Below are positions 1-13,200 of a DNA stretch of 64,000 nt, one piece after another; within the stretch, counting starts at the first letter, position 1, and every line of letters starts with the position of its first letter. Made by a program: the position numbers and the translations under genes. The stretch is from Pleodorina starrii (taxonomy: Eukaryota; Chlorophyta; Chlorophyceae; Chlamydomonadales; Volvocaceae), in the NCBI GenBank assembly GCA_030267565.1, contig BRXU01000018.1, positions 1,860,001 through 1,924,000 on the forward strand, given 5' to 3'. The notes below the pieces were generated by a model, which had not been told where the DNA came from, did no database searches, and was given only the letters and a program-made list of their open reading frames with translations.

Positions 1-943
1 CGCCCAGGGGGGCCCCGCCCTGTAGGATTGCCCATGTCCGTGGGTTCTGGGTTCTGGGTTCTGGGAAGTAATTGGACAAGTGTGGACTTTCGGCCAACGG
101 AAAGTCTGCATAAGTAAAAGATTACATTCTTTATTGCACGGTAAATTTATTATTGGAACCCAACCTCGTATGAGTAAAAACCAGTTTGGCAGTCTCCATG
201 GACCGAGGCCGAGGTCAAACCAACACCTCTCGGCCTATAATTAATTCCAGAACATTCATCGTTCCTTAAGGTGGGATTCTGACATGACGGCGTGAAATGA
301 ATCTTCGTTTCGGCAAGCAACCAACTACTGTATGTTTGCATTGCGAACATTCTTCCCGCGACCACACCACAGCAGCTCTGCTAGCCGGTCCGATCGTCTT
401 GACGCATATTGCTATTACAAAGGTTGCAAGGTGCAAACCATGAGGGGCAAAATGCTGGTTGTTGGACGCCAAGCCGCCGATGCACGCACGATTCATCTGC
501 GGGCCGCCCAACAAGTCCAGTCGGCAACCTAGGGGACTTCTACATTCCCTGTCCTAATGTTTTCAAGCCTCCTCTACGACGAATACCTCGGTAGCGAAGA
601 CTGTGCACTCTCGTCGGCAACTGCACGTCATCATCGCGACCCTCTCAAACAGTTCCGCTGTCCTTCTATTGGCAAGTCAGCCTGCGTGATGTGTGAATGA
701 TACACTGCATGTCTACTGTCAAGTAACTTCAGCCAATGCGCTGGCCGGAAGAGTTGCACAGTGCCGAGACGGCGCGCGATGCTAAACATGGGGCGGATTG
801 CTGAAAGCTCTGGCTGTCTATCAGCAGGAATGTTGACACTCTCACACTTCACGCCCTCGCCGCCCTAGCCCTTCAACTCCACCCGTACGGATTGAACGGG
901 GCCCCGCCCTTTTTCCGGCTTCAAGGAAGCCGACACCAACCCC
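1..943. repeat. Left arm of a large inverted repeat
   Basis: This stretch reappears as its reverse complement at about 4945-6121. Shared landmarks include the GC-rich edge (GGGGCCCCGCCCTG), the tract AAGAATGTAATC beside TTTATTGCACGG, and an inner edge containing GGCTTCAAGGAAGCC. The match begins at the first base of the window, so the arm may extend further left. I see no transposase or reverse transcriptase in it. It is probably a non-autonomous transposon or a relic, lying immediately upstream of the protease gene. The boundaries were judged by eye. Confidence 0.75.
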
Positions 944-1018
944 TTGTTTACTCACCGCACGGAAATCAAACGCACGCAGGTGGAGGTTGGCGGAATCCGC
1001 CAGCAGCGAAGGGTCGGT
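944..1018 (+). promoter_or_regulatory. Short 5' flank of the protease gene
   Basis: Only about 75 bp separate the inner edge of the left repeat arm from the first in-frame ATG of the putative signal-peptide exon. I see no TATA box here. If the first-exon assignment is right, the repeat arm supplies most of the proximal promoter. This is inference only. Confidence 0.25.
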
Positions 1019-1051
1019 ATGGTATCAGCTGCATGCTGCTGGCAACGCGAA

Positions 1052-1213
1052 ATGGTGGGCGTCCGTGCGGCAAGGTTGCGGCGCTTTGATGCAACGAGGC
1101 GATGGTCGGATGCAGCGCGTGGATGCACTCGCCTCACCATCGCCATCGTCGTGGTGATGACAGCGCTGCTGCTTCCCGAAGGAGGGCTTGTTCTGGGCCA
1201 GCAGCAGCAGCAG
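1052..1213 (+). other. Putative signal-peptide exon of the protease gene
   Basis: Translation from the ATG at 1052 gives an Arg-rich n-region, a hydrophobic core (LTIAIVVVMTALLL), then a small-residue stretch and five Gln encoded by CAG repeats. It ends exactly at a GTAGGG donor in phase 0. The next exon can start in phase 0 at either 2906 or 2915, both after CAG. An earlier ATG at 1019 would add 11 residues. A signal peptide is expected for this protease family. The assignment rests on phase and composition only. Confidence 0.6.
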
Positions 1214-4200
1214 GTAGGGGCTGAGGCTCTGAGGGCACCCTGCCACGGGGGTCGAATTGCCGGAAGGAAGTGTGGTGTCACGGAATGGAAACTCCATGTT
1301 GGTCAGATTAACAGATGTCGTATAAGACTATTGATGAACGTTGCCAAACGGGAATGTACGGCGGCGCCGGCAATGGGTTGACTGAGTCGGCCTTACCTTA
1401 CTTGATCAGATTGACGAAAGTCGCCCTTTGGATTGACGGCGCAGGATTGCCCACAGTCTAATTATCTATATTATATCTATCCTATGTCTATAATATATCG
1501 ATGTAGCCATATGGATATGTAGATATTATGCCCCAATATCCCGTTTAAGCCGTGTAGATGGCTCTATCTGCAAGCCTGGACAGGCACGTGATGAGCCAAT
1601 TTCTCGCTGGGGGCGGTAGAAGATGAGTTGCACGTTTTTATGGAATTTCCGGAATGTGCGTCATAAAGAGAGGCAATAGGCTTCCCTGCCTAGGGGCGGC
1701 AGCATGCTGAATGTGATGGAGACCTTTGACACGGCGAAACAGGGCGAAACTGGGCCCCTTGTTCCAGATTTAGAAAGCGCGTACCGAGCTGCTTGGTAGC
1801 TAATCATATTACTTATATATGTTGTCAGGTGTTGTCTCAATGTGCGCCCCTTGACGGATAACCGTTGTGGGGGGACACATGTTACCAGCCATCTTTTTGG
1901 CTCGTACACATGTAATGCCTCATGCCCTATGCCTTCTCGCTGCATGTACGTGTGTAAGTCGATCGCAATCGCGTGTATTTAGCGGCCCAGCGATCAGGAT
2001 ACAGCACACTCAATTAATCAATCGACTTTCCTTATAAGGAATTGGCGATGGCCCAGTTCGGAACTTTGGATAGACGATCAATCCATCCGAAGGTCGCCCT
2101 CGCTCTGGATCAAGCAATGGTTCCGTCAATGGTTGACGTGACCGCCTCGCTCTCGGATTTGCCGCCGAGGCTTTCGTATACCGGGAAGCGAAAACACCAT
2201 TCCCTTTAGTAGACCCGTGACACGGTTAGGCTTATCAGATAACCGAATCCGGCCCGGATTCGGTTATCTGACCCACGGGGGCCGGGCCCCCGTGGGTCAG
2301 TACGTAGGGATGCCATCGTCCGCCCCTGTCCGTCTGAGAACTCCTTTTTGCAGGTTCGCCCGGAAAATTTGAAGAAGTTTCGTTTGCCCGGCGAATATTT
2401 TGTTTGCAAAATGACTTCAGATTTCTGGCCGGTTCAGACCGACTTTTGTTGTTTAAGAAATTTCGTGCGTACGTACGTTCAAATCGAACCGCGTTTCCCC
2501 AACTTGTCAAAAGCCTCACGCCAGAAACAGAAACCCAGTAATACACCTACAATGAGATTGACAGTAATGATAGCGTGGCCGTAGGTGGCCGTAGGTTTCT
2601 GCCCGTGCTCGCTCCTCGCTGTCTATATGCAACTAACGGCGATATCTGTATGCTATCTATATGCAACTAACGGTGATATCTGTCCGGGATCCTACTTGCG
2701 TGGAATGGAACTGCGATCGAGATCCCCTGCACCTCCCTGCACATCAAGGACAAATACGTACTGCGTGAATTGTCACTTCGTTTATGAGCTGCCATATTAA
2801 CGAACTTAGTTCGTTGCGGTATGGAAACCCTTACTTACTTACGTACTCGCCGCGCGCTCTTACCTGCTTCCCGTACGTATGTGCATGTGCATGTAGGCTT
2901 CTCAGTACTCGCAGTTTTCCGATGGCGACAGAACCTTCGAATACAATGGCTTCCTTGTTCGCCCGATGCCCTCCAACTCAATGACCGTCCAAAGTGACGA
3001 CGGTGTCACCAGCGTCGAGACGACTGCGCCCAAGTACACGGCGCAGCTTGAGAATTCTACCGTGGAGGCGCTTGGCGAGCTGGGATACAGGAAAGCGGAC
3101 CTCACGACGGTGGGGTCCCAGGGCTGGCTGCTGGCCACGCCGTCGGCCAACAGCAGCACTCGACGGATACTCAAGGCTTCGGACCTTAAAACACAATTGG
3201 AGGACTTCGCTTCTCGAGGTAGGTACGTGCGTATGTGTGTGTGTATGTGTCAATGCATGCATGCATGTAATGTACGGTATGTAACCTAGGCGAGAACGCT
3301 CAGTGTGTACGCTGACAACGTGGTTTCGGCGGGCAGTTTCACCGAGTGAGGTTCGAGATGCAATCGAAACGAGCGAGTCAGCTGGTGGGGCTTCGGCCCT
3401 GCCCGGGGAGTGGGCCCCGTGAACAAACATAAGGGGCCATCTGCGTGAGACGTTGAGATGTAGCCGAAAGGGGCTGAACAGGTTGGCTCCTGTCGTCCAT
3501 TCAATTTCCCCACGCACCCCGCAATTCTAACCTAGCGGTCATTCGACGGGGGACGACGACGATCGATATACGTCATCCCTCCATTCTATCTTGGTCACAC
3601 ATGCATGGGTTTTATTTTATCGTTGCACCTTTGATCAAACCGAAGCAGTTTCTGGTGCCGTCATGTCCCTTCCTGTCCATTTTCGCGTCACAGTAGTCGC
3701 CTACGTCGCGCATACGTGCGTGCTACCCAGCCAGCCGTGCAAGCAACCCACACACACACATGTATGCATCGCCCCACGCAAACACGGCTGTCGATCGCAG
3801 GTCTGCGGGCCGAGCCGAACTACATTTTCAACGTCCAGCAGGCTACCACACCAAACGACGCAAACTTCTCATCCATCAGTTCGTCACTGAAGCAAATTAA
3901 GGCCGACATGGCATGGGACACTTTCCGAGGTATAAAAAAGTAAGTTCGCACCTACCGGCTGCATCTATCCATGCATCCATGCACCGACTGCATCTATCCA
4001 TGCTTTCGTGTTTGCCTCGCTCGGCAAAACGTGTACGCTTCGTTGCTCCGTAACTAATGAGCTAATGTGCTGCAGTTATTTATGAGTGCCACGCAGCTAG
4101 CTGGAGCTCGTCCTGGCTTTCATGGCTGGCCAGCTTACTACCTGCACAACAGTCGCGCGAAGCTTACTGTACACGTGCCCCATCCATCTCTCCAAGCAAA

Positions 4201-7200
4201 CGAAAATATGGACTTAGGCATCGGTCGCCCCCAATCGGGCTGCAACTAACCCGCCTGTCGCCGCTGATGTTACTGTATGTTACTTTGCAGTATAAAGGTG
4301 TGCGTGATTGACAGCGGGATCGAAGGCAGCCATCCCGACCTCGCAGACAACGTCCTCGCGGTAAGTGCCATGCACAGTGCGTGCATACATACAGTCGATA
4401 ACCCGTTGCTGCTGCGTGCGCAGGCGTGCGCACGTATGAGTGGCCCCCACGTCTAGTTCGGGGAAAGGGGAGGGCAAAGCGCGGCTATATACAACAAATA
4501 ATTTAAATAATTAATTAATTAACCAATTAATACATTATAATTTAATTAATTAATAAACTAATCAATTAATTAACTATTATGAATTATATTTGATTTATAA
4601 TTAACTGAATAAAACAAATAATTATTCATTAATTATTCATTAATTTCAGATGATCTTAAAAACAGCTACATACATAGTGCGATGGCACGATTCTGCGGGT
4701 CCAATGTCGTCCAATAGGACATCTAGATAGTCCAGGTCACTTTACCAGCCAATAGATTCATTCACTGGCGAAATCGCCTCATTGGATGACTGGGGATCCC
4801 ACATTGGGAAATGAATGTCTTCGACGACTACGTATGCCCTTTCCGATTCCCTAAGACGAATCGGTACCCGGGCGGGGGGGGGGGGCGAACGAAATCGGAG
4901 TCAAGGCAAAACCTCCCCCGCTCTGGGTCCGGCCGAAAGAGACAAGGGGTTGGTGTCGGCTTCCTTGAAGCCGGAAAAAGGGCGGGGCCCCACTAAATCC
5001 GTACGGGTTAAGTTGAGTGCTAGGGCGGCGAGGGCGTGAAGTGTGAGAGTGTCGACATTCCTGCTGATAGACAGCCAGAGCTTTTTCCCGAAATGCCTGC
5101 TAGCCGAGTCGTTAGCAAGGCCTGCCGGCGCCGCGCGAAGCGCGTCATCCCGCCGAGTGCATGAGCGCATGTGCGCATCGACCGAAATACGGCATTTCCA
5201 AAGCGAGCGGCGAGGGCGTCAACTGTGAGAGTGTCGACATTCCTGCTGATAGGCAGCCAGAGCTTTATATCTGAAATGCCTGCGGCTTCAGCAATCCGAC
5301 CCATGTTTAGCATCGCGCGCCGTCTCGGCACTGTGCAACTCTTCCGGCCAGCGCATTGGCTGAAGTTACTTGACAGTAGACATGGAGTGTATCATTTACA
5401 CATTACGCAGGCTGACTTGCCAATAGAAGGACAGCGGAACTGTTTGCGAGGGTTGATTGCGACGACGTGCAGTTGCCGACGAGAGTGCACAGGCTTCGCT
5501 ACTGAGGTATTCGCCGTAGAGGAGGCTTGAATGCTTTAAAATTATGACAGGGATCCCCTAGGTTGCCGACTGGACTTGTTGGGCGGCCCGCAGAAGACCG
5601 CTGCATCATGCGTGCATTTGCGGCTTGGCGTCCAACAACCAGCAGTTTGCCCCTCATGGTTTGCTCCTTGCCACCTTTGTAATATAAGTGTGCGTCAAGT
5701 CGGTCGGACCGGCTAGCAGAGCTGCTGTGGTGTGGTCGCGGGAAGAATGTTCGCAATGCAAACTTAGTTGGTCGCCGAAACGAAGATTCATTTCACGCCG
5801 TCATGTCAGAAATCCACTTTGAGGAACGATGAATCTTCTGGAATTAATTATAGGCCGAGAGGTGTTGGTTTGACCTCGGCCTCGGTCCATGGAGACTGCC
5901 AAACTGGTTTTTACTCGTGCGATGTTGGGTTCCAATAATAAATTTACCGTGCAATAAAGAATGTGATATATTACTTATGCAGTATTTCCGTTGGCCGAGA
6001 TTCTGCACTTTTGTTAGGACACCACAGTTCACAGTTCACAGTCCACAGTCCACAGTCCACAGTCCACAGTCCACAGTCCACACGGACATGGGCAATCCTA
6101 CAGGGCGGGGCCCCCCCGGGCGCTTCGCGCTGGGGCCCCGCCCAAAAAGCGCACATGTCCTGCTGCAAACCATGTTCTTATCCCCCGCACTGGTAGTACT
6201 CAGCACGGTTGAATGTTCAGCAATGATGTGTCTGGCATCGATTATTAATCCACCTATCTATCCGCTGATCGATGAGCCCCGCCGCCGGCCGCCTATATAT
6301 CGCTAATATTTATGCAGGTGTACAACGCAATTACTGGCCGCTTGGAGGATCTCTCCTCCAGTAATGATACAAGTGGGCACGGCACGCACTGCGCTGGTGC
6401 GTGCGTGTATGTCGGTGTACGATTTGTCACGAGCGACCCGAGCCCGTCGAACTATCATCAATCCGTCGTCCTTGCATGTGTGGCTGCTGCTGCGGCGGCC
6501 ATCCGCGCGCACGCCCCATGCATTATTTTCCCGTGTTGCTGTCTGCTGCATGCATGCACGTATAGTGCCGTGCCGTCATCGGTCACCAATAAACCAGCAA
6601 ATTCTTCAAGTATGTACTCATGTCTCCAAAAACGAATTTTCCGTCCGTCATGGAAAGCAGAGGCGGGCGGGGGCGCGTGTATGAATGTACAGATGGTGGT
6701 ACATGCATGCATGCATGCTATTACGTAGTCTTGCGTCCAGCGAGTGCCTGCGTGTGTAGCAAGTACGTGTTTTGCGTTTGTTGATGATTATCTCATGAAT
6801 GCAAGCCGACCGGCGGCCCGCTGCATCGAGAAAGCAAGCTAGCGAGTAAGACATACAGCATCGGCCGCCTTCTATATGTATGTATGCATGCATGCAGGCA
6901 CAATCGGTGCGGTCGGCAACAACGGAATCGGCATCACGGGCGTCACATGGAATGTTAGCCTCTTGGCATGCAAATTCATCAGGGCAAACGGCAAAGGAGA
7001 TCTTGCCACGGCCATCGCTTGCATTGATTGGTGCAGGTATGTATGTATACCCATGCATGTTCATTCGGGCTATCTATCTATGCCGGCGGGATACCTACCA
7101 TCCATACCTCATCACGCATGCACCAACCTAGCTCCCTGTAGCCGTACGCTTAGCTAGGACGGAGCAGGTCCGTCCACGCGTGAACTCTCCCTCGCTGTGT

Positions 7201-10200
7201 GTTCAGGGAGCAGGGTGCGATGATTACGTCCAACTCGTGGGGCGAGTCCTTGCCCGCCAAAAGTGAGGCTTTGCGGTCCGCCATCAGCGTCAGCCAAGCA
7301 GCCGGTCACCTGTTCATTGCAGCGGCAGGTATGTACATACATATGCATACGTACTTATACATGTATGTATGCACGTACTCAACCGACACATTCACACGCA
7401 CGCACTCGTGATCACGCCCTCGCGCTGGATAGATGGACGTACGTACGTGCAGATATGTAATGTGCCGCCGTGCATGTATGTATTTGTATGTGTTTGCGTT
7501 TGTGTGCACACCGTATATAGATAGCTTGAAGACATACATACGTATGGCCTGCTGCCTAAACATGAACATGCATGCCCGTCATTTTCATCGTTCACGGATC
7601 ACTTTATTAGCTGCCGTGATGACTTGGCTTACTTTATCGTTACGCACGCGCGCCTCGCTCGTATGTTGGTTGCATGCATGCGCAGGGAATGATAACTTAA
7701 ACATAGACGGCAGGACGTATGTGCCCGGAGGCCTTGACCTGCCCGCTATTATCACGGTGGGCGCCGTTGACCCGCAAGACAACCGCGCATCCTTTTCCAA
7801 CTACGGACGCACATCCGTGCACCTGTTCGCTCCCGGCGTCAACATCTTGTCCACAAGCCCGGGGAGATCTTACAAGGTTTCGAACGGAACGTCTATTGCG
7901 GCACCGTTCGTGGCGGGTAGGTGACGATTGCTGGGCGGGAGGGCCAGGGAGGGCCTATTCCGTTTTATTAGATGCCGTCATCACGGAGACGACGTGCGAA
8001 TAATGCTGCATCAAATTCCGAGGACCTCGATTTATTACGATTTATTACTCTCTGGTCATTAAAACAGCCGATAGACCTATCTATCCCATCCAACCGACGT
8101 CGCGTCGGCTCGAAAGGGCCCAAATACGTATGGTATGCCAGCATGGCAGTTGATTATTGGCTGCTCGCTCATCACTGTCCGGATAGGGATGTTGATTTAA
8201 TTCTGGTACGTATATCGATAAGTAGTATCGATCGGTCATCGATATATATAGATGCCACCCTGTTCGCGGCCGTCGGCGTCGTCGGCGAAACTGGCGAAAC
8301 ATAGCTAGCATGGGAAATGCTATTAGATTTCGCTCGACAGCAGCAGGTCGGAACAAGATTGCTTGTCGACAAGTGACTGACGATCGGGCGGCATGCGTGC
8401 GTGCGTGCCTCCAATTTCTTTGGGCCTCGGTTCGTCGGTCTATCTGCGTGCGTGCGTTCGTGCAGGCGCCGCCGCGCTGCTGTGGTCGTACAAGCCGGCC
8501 GCGACTGCCGCGGAGATTAAGAACGCCATCCTGACCGGCGTGGATCCCATGCCCGGCGGCGCGGACCTGAGCCGGACAGGGGTGAGCAGCCATAAGCGCG
8601 CGATCTTCGTTCGTAGAAAGGACGGATAGATAGATGCTTGCTTGCTTGGTCAGCATGCTGTACGTACGTAAAGCAGCAATAATGTATGCGAATAATGGTT
8701 GCTTGGCGTACGACGGCACTTGTTAGTTGAAACCGGCACGCACACGGACAGTAAGTTGAAGGAACACAACCGTCCTACTCCATCATTGCATCATAACATC
8801 TACATATATACGCACGCACGCAACGCCTATCCGACTGCGTGCGCGTGCCTTACTTTGAGATAGAGTGTGGCTGGATGGGACAGGATTTTGATCGCAGCGC
8901 ACAATACGAATGTATGTATACCCTCGTCCTCTGACCCCTATCTATCTAAACCGGATGGCATGGAAATCTCGCTCGCGCTCGCGGGCGGGGCTGCATAATT
9001 CTTCGCCGGAGTTCGTCTTCTATGCCATCCGGTTTAGACAGCATTAACGCAGTCCGTTGCCCAGAAAGGTCGCCCGCACGCCCGTCTGTGCTTGATTGCT
9101 TCCTTGGTCCCGTCCTTGGTCGAGGCGGAAGCCAGGCTTGATTGCCATTTTGAAATTGCGCACGCAGGGACGTCTCAACGTTCTGAACAGCCTGAAACTA
9201 CTTGACATAAAAGTGCCACGGTTGCCGTCGCCGCCGCCGCCATCGCCGCCGCTCCCGCCCCGCTCATTTTGGTCCTCACCGCCTCCGCCGCCGCCGCCAT
9301 CACCGCCGCTCCCGCCCCGCCCATCGAGGACTGCATCGCCTTCGCCTCCGCCTTCGCCTCCGCCTTCGCCTCCGCCTTCGCCTCCGCCTTCGCCTCCACC
9401 TTCGCCTCCGCCTCCGCCTCCACCTTCGCCTCCGCCTCCGCCACCGCCGCCGCCGCCGCGTTCGGGTGCGTGTGTCACAATCGGAGCTTCGTTGAATACC
9501 TTATTTGCGTGGGAACTTTGCGGTCATACGATATATTGATAATTATTTGGGGGTACTTGTTTGGGTAGATATAGCAGTGAGGGGTCCGTTTACATACGTA
9601 CATACGTAGATAGGGGCCGATGCGAAAGGATTGGAATTTCCTAAAGAAACGAAAAGCCTTGCGTGCGGCATGCAAGTAATAACCAGTGCGCATCCCAATA
9701 AATTCAGGTGTATTGGGTGTGTTTGAGGCGTGCGTGACGTGCGTGGGCCGTGTATATAGTCGGCCGTGTATATAGTCGGCCGTGTATATATAGTGCAGCA
9801 ATCGCGCCAGCAACAGTGTATGTATGCGTGGTCCATCTCACGACGACCACAGCTAGATATATAGCTCACACCAATTCATGTTTGTATGTGCGTACATGCA
9901 CGTGCTGCCTCCCGTACGCTCCTTTGGCCTGCGGTACGGCAGTCTGTGAACGCATTGCAGGTTTCACCGCCATTCCCAATATTGACCGGTACGGCAGCGA
10001 CCTCTACGCCACCGCAAGTACCGCAAGCGCCGCCAACGCATGCCGCGAAGACCCGAGGTGCCTCGCCTTCAACAGCGATGGCTGGGTGAAGAGCAGCATA
10101 TGGCCGCGGGTGACAAGCCTGGGCAGTTGCTTGTACATCAAGCGGTCGGCGGGTGGTGAGTCAAGTGCGTCCTGAAAATAAAACACCGCGCACGCCCGCT

Positions 10201-13200
10201 GGCATGCAGCAGTGTGTCGTGTGCGTCCGAAACTCCCTCGCCCCGGGCTACCACGCACGGGCACGTAAACAGCCACGCACCAGCAGCCAACTGCTACGAC
10301 CGGGGCATACCATCCGTCGATGACGCCCGGCCCGGCAGGAAAGTCCCCGTTCATTCACTTCGCAGGCAGGCAGGGACATGCATGTATATATGGCGCCTCA
10401 GATAGGATAATGACCATATACATACATACATATTTCGGCTCACCAATCAGCACGCATGCGTGGGCACTCAGGGGTTGTAGGCGCAGGGTTGCTAGTAAGG
10501 ACATCTATTCAAGTTCGTGTGCGACCAGCCCTGACCAGCATGTGCCGGCTGCTGCTGTCATGCGTGGCCCGCCCATGATGAATGCTGCTGCAGATTGTGC
10601 CGACTACGACATGAGATGGTGCTACCAGCAGGCCATGGCCGGATACTGCCACTGGACGTGGTATGGCGTGCCTATCTGGCTGCATTGCCCTGTGGCATGC
10701 CATACCTGCTCCACTACTGGCGGTAAGGGTTCGCTCGCTCAGCGGCGGACTGCGTAAGTGTGACATCAAGCAATGTCGGCGGGTCCATATCTGTTGCAGG
10801 GGGCTTTGCACGTAGCTTTCCTTCATTGTCAGCAGCCTGCCTATGATGAGCACAGACGACTTCGAGTGGTGTTCGAGAGTCAGCACACATGTGTGCTGCA
10901 CAGCCAGCAGCAGATCCAAGCTTCTATCTTGCAAAGACGTATACATACCGACCCGCCGCCCGATCATCGCAAACGGTGAAGCCATCACTCGCATGTATAT
11001 GTATGTGTGCTTGCTCCCTTTCAGGCTATGGCTGCACCGATGGCGTGCCTTCTTGTCCGCTCTGGCAGTCACAAGGTCACTGCTCGCCGTGGTACTTCTG
11101 GGGATCTTTAACCGTTCCCCAAGCCTGTCCCCGATCGTGTGGAATGTGTGATCAATGTAAGTTTGCTGAGGGGGTACGTACTTACAAACGCATGCATGCA
11201 CGGGGTGCTCATCATAACTAATAACGATGAGCCTGGATTGTTGGCGGCAATTCCAAGTGTCCCAAGCATCTAGATAAGAATAATATATATACCACATATA
11301 TTCTTATATATATCCTACCCAGGAGCACAACATTTGAAAAAAGACCGCTTTTGTCATGCGCGAACGCATGAACCTACGGTATGTAGTACGTAGGCATTAG
11401 GTGCGCAGTAGCTTGTTTATTAGTGCCGAAGCACACACGTTATAATAACTACCCTGTAATTAAATAAAACGTACTCCAGAGTACTCCATCCGGCGCAAAC
11501 AACATAATGAACGGATCCATCTGATTTATTCGGCTTCTGTGCGTGTGCATGCGTGGCGGCATCAGACATTGTAAGGACCCAGCAGACTGTCGACGGCTCA
11601 GATGCTGATGCTGGTGTCATCGACTACGATGGCGACTACGGTGGCGGTGACATGCTGGTAGCACAGCAGAGCGAGCAGGATTCGGCTCTGGTGGACCCTT
11701 CCGGCGTCTGGACGACCGGCAAGGGCAGCCCGGACCTCTTCATTCAGTTCGACGTGGTTCAAGGCACCGGATATGCCGTGTGGCTGTCCAAACCACCGCA
11801 ATCCCTCACAGTCACGAGCATTGGCAACAAGACGTTTATGTTCGAGGATAGTGAAGGGAACAGGTACGTACGTATTTATACGCATGTGCGCTCGACTTGC
11901 GTCGTACACCCGCTTGGTTACTACTTTGCAAACAAAGTTGTTGTATGTAACGAAGGCTTGGAACGGCTGAAGAGGCATCTGCTGCCTTTCCCTGCTGAGG
12001 CCCCCAGTTGCTTGCTTGCTTTAGATGGGTAGATGAAACTCTAGCTTAGGGCTGATACTATTTATCTAGTCACACATGGCTGGCCATGTATGTCCTTGAT
12101 CAAGTAAGGACAGCGCCGCCGTACATAAGCGAACGACTGGTTGATCGATCTGAAGGCTCGTACGTGATGAACGCGAGTGTTACGAAATGTGCTGCGCGCA
12201 TGCGCGCGCGCGGTCGTTCACGCCCCGCCGTGCGCCTTCCTTGCTTCCTTCCTGCGCAGGTACATGGCGAGCACGAATGGAAGCGCCTTTTCGGCGGGCG
12301 CCGAAGATCAAGTCGGCATTCAGTCTGTGGGCAGCTTGCTTCTCGGCATCGGCCGCGGTGTGGCGGGCTGGCTCATGAAGGGCTCAGGTGAGGCCGAACA
12401 GGGCCGAATGAATTACCGGCGGTAGTCCCATCCCATCTTGTTCGAAATTATGGGATACGACAGCCTATCACCCATGATTGCTACACACGGACATACTCCG
12501 TTGCATACCCTCCATCATATACTCTGCTGTGGAGCAATAATAACAAAACTTTGTTTGCCCGTACGCGCGCCCTGGACCATTTCTGGTCTCGCAGCTATTG
12601 GGGCGCTGCGGCGCTTCGTCGCTTCACCTCGTTTCAAGACCCTGAAGCAAATAGCCGAAGCGTTTCAAACCGGCGTTGACGTCCTCCTCACCCTAAATCC
12701 CTTCCTGAGCGGCGTCGGCCCGAACACCGAGCTTCCCAGCGGCACTGCCCTACTTCTGCCGGAAAGCGGCTCTGGCGGCGCCGGCGGTAAGGAAGCAGCA
12801 GTCGCAGGATCGCCTGTCCTTCGCATGTCAACTTGGGATGGATGCGGTGTATGCCATGCGCATTAGATGGTGGATTGTAATTACATGCCATTCACATACT
12901 GCAGATGGGGGGGCACGCATCCCAGAAAGGTCTGGGCTACGTTCCTAGGATTCACCAGACAGCAGACACAACAGCCGTGCCAGTGGGGGCTGGGTCGCTA
13001 ACCTTGGTCCGCAGCGGCGCGTTAATTCTTGGCGGCGTTAGTTCATCACGCACCTGCCTACATATCCCGCGCCTTGCTTGCTCGATCGATCGCTTATTAT
13101 TATTTTGACTGCTGCTCGCTCGCCTGCAGGTGAGCACCCCTCAGTCTGGCCTGGGTACCAGCAGTCTCCAAGGAATTCATCATCGAACAGTTCCGGCAGT

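Larger units (their letters stand above)
4291..8581 (+). other. Subtilase catalytic domain (S8 family), seven exons
   Basis: The catalytic Asp is in exon 4291-4360 (VCVIDSGIEGSHPDL), His in 6318-6396 (SGHGTHCAG), the substrate-binding SNSWG in 7207-7328, the oxyanion Asn at the 7328/7686 junction (AAGN), and Ser in 7686-7916 (SNGTSIAAP). Exon 8466-8581 supplies the helix after the serine, and GRLNVLNSL at 9168 is the usual last strand and helix. No catalytic residue is missing, so the enzyme should be active. Confidence 0.92.

Noticed and set aside
2585..2800. First exon of the protease at 2585 (MAVGFCPCSLLAVY...)
   Set aside because: It has a weakly hydrophobic start, but no in-phase donor leads to the propeptide exon. 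The candidate at 1052 has a better signal core and exact phase.
9044..9478. Minus-strand Gly/Glu-rich frames opposite the proline-rich linker
   Set aside because: They mirror the SPPP coding repeat of the protease exon, which is fixed in frame by splice phases and by the subtilase end motif.
12905..12948. Alternative exon after the LysM-like module
   Set aside because: The acceptor at 12904 is good, but in phase the frame stops at 12946 after 14 codons, and the exon at 13130 joins cleanly.
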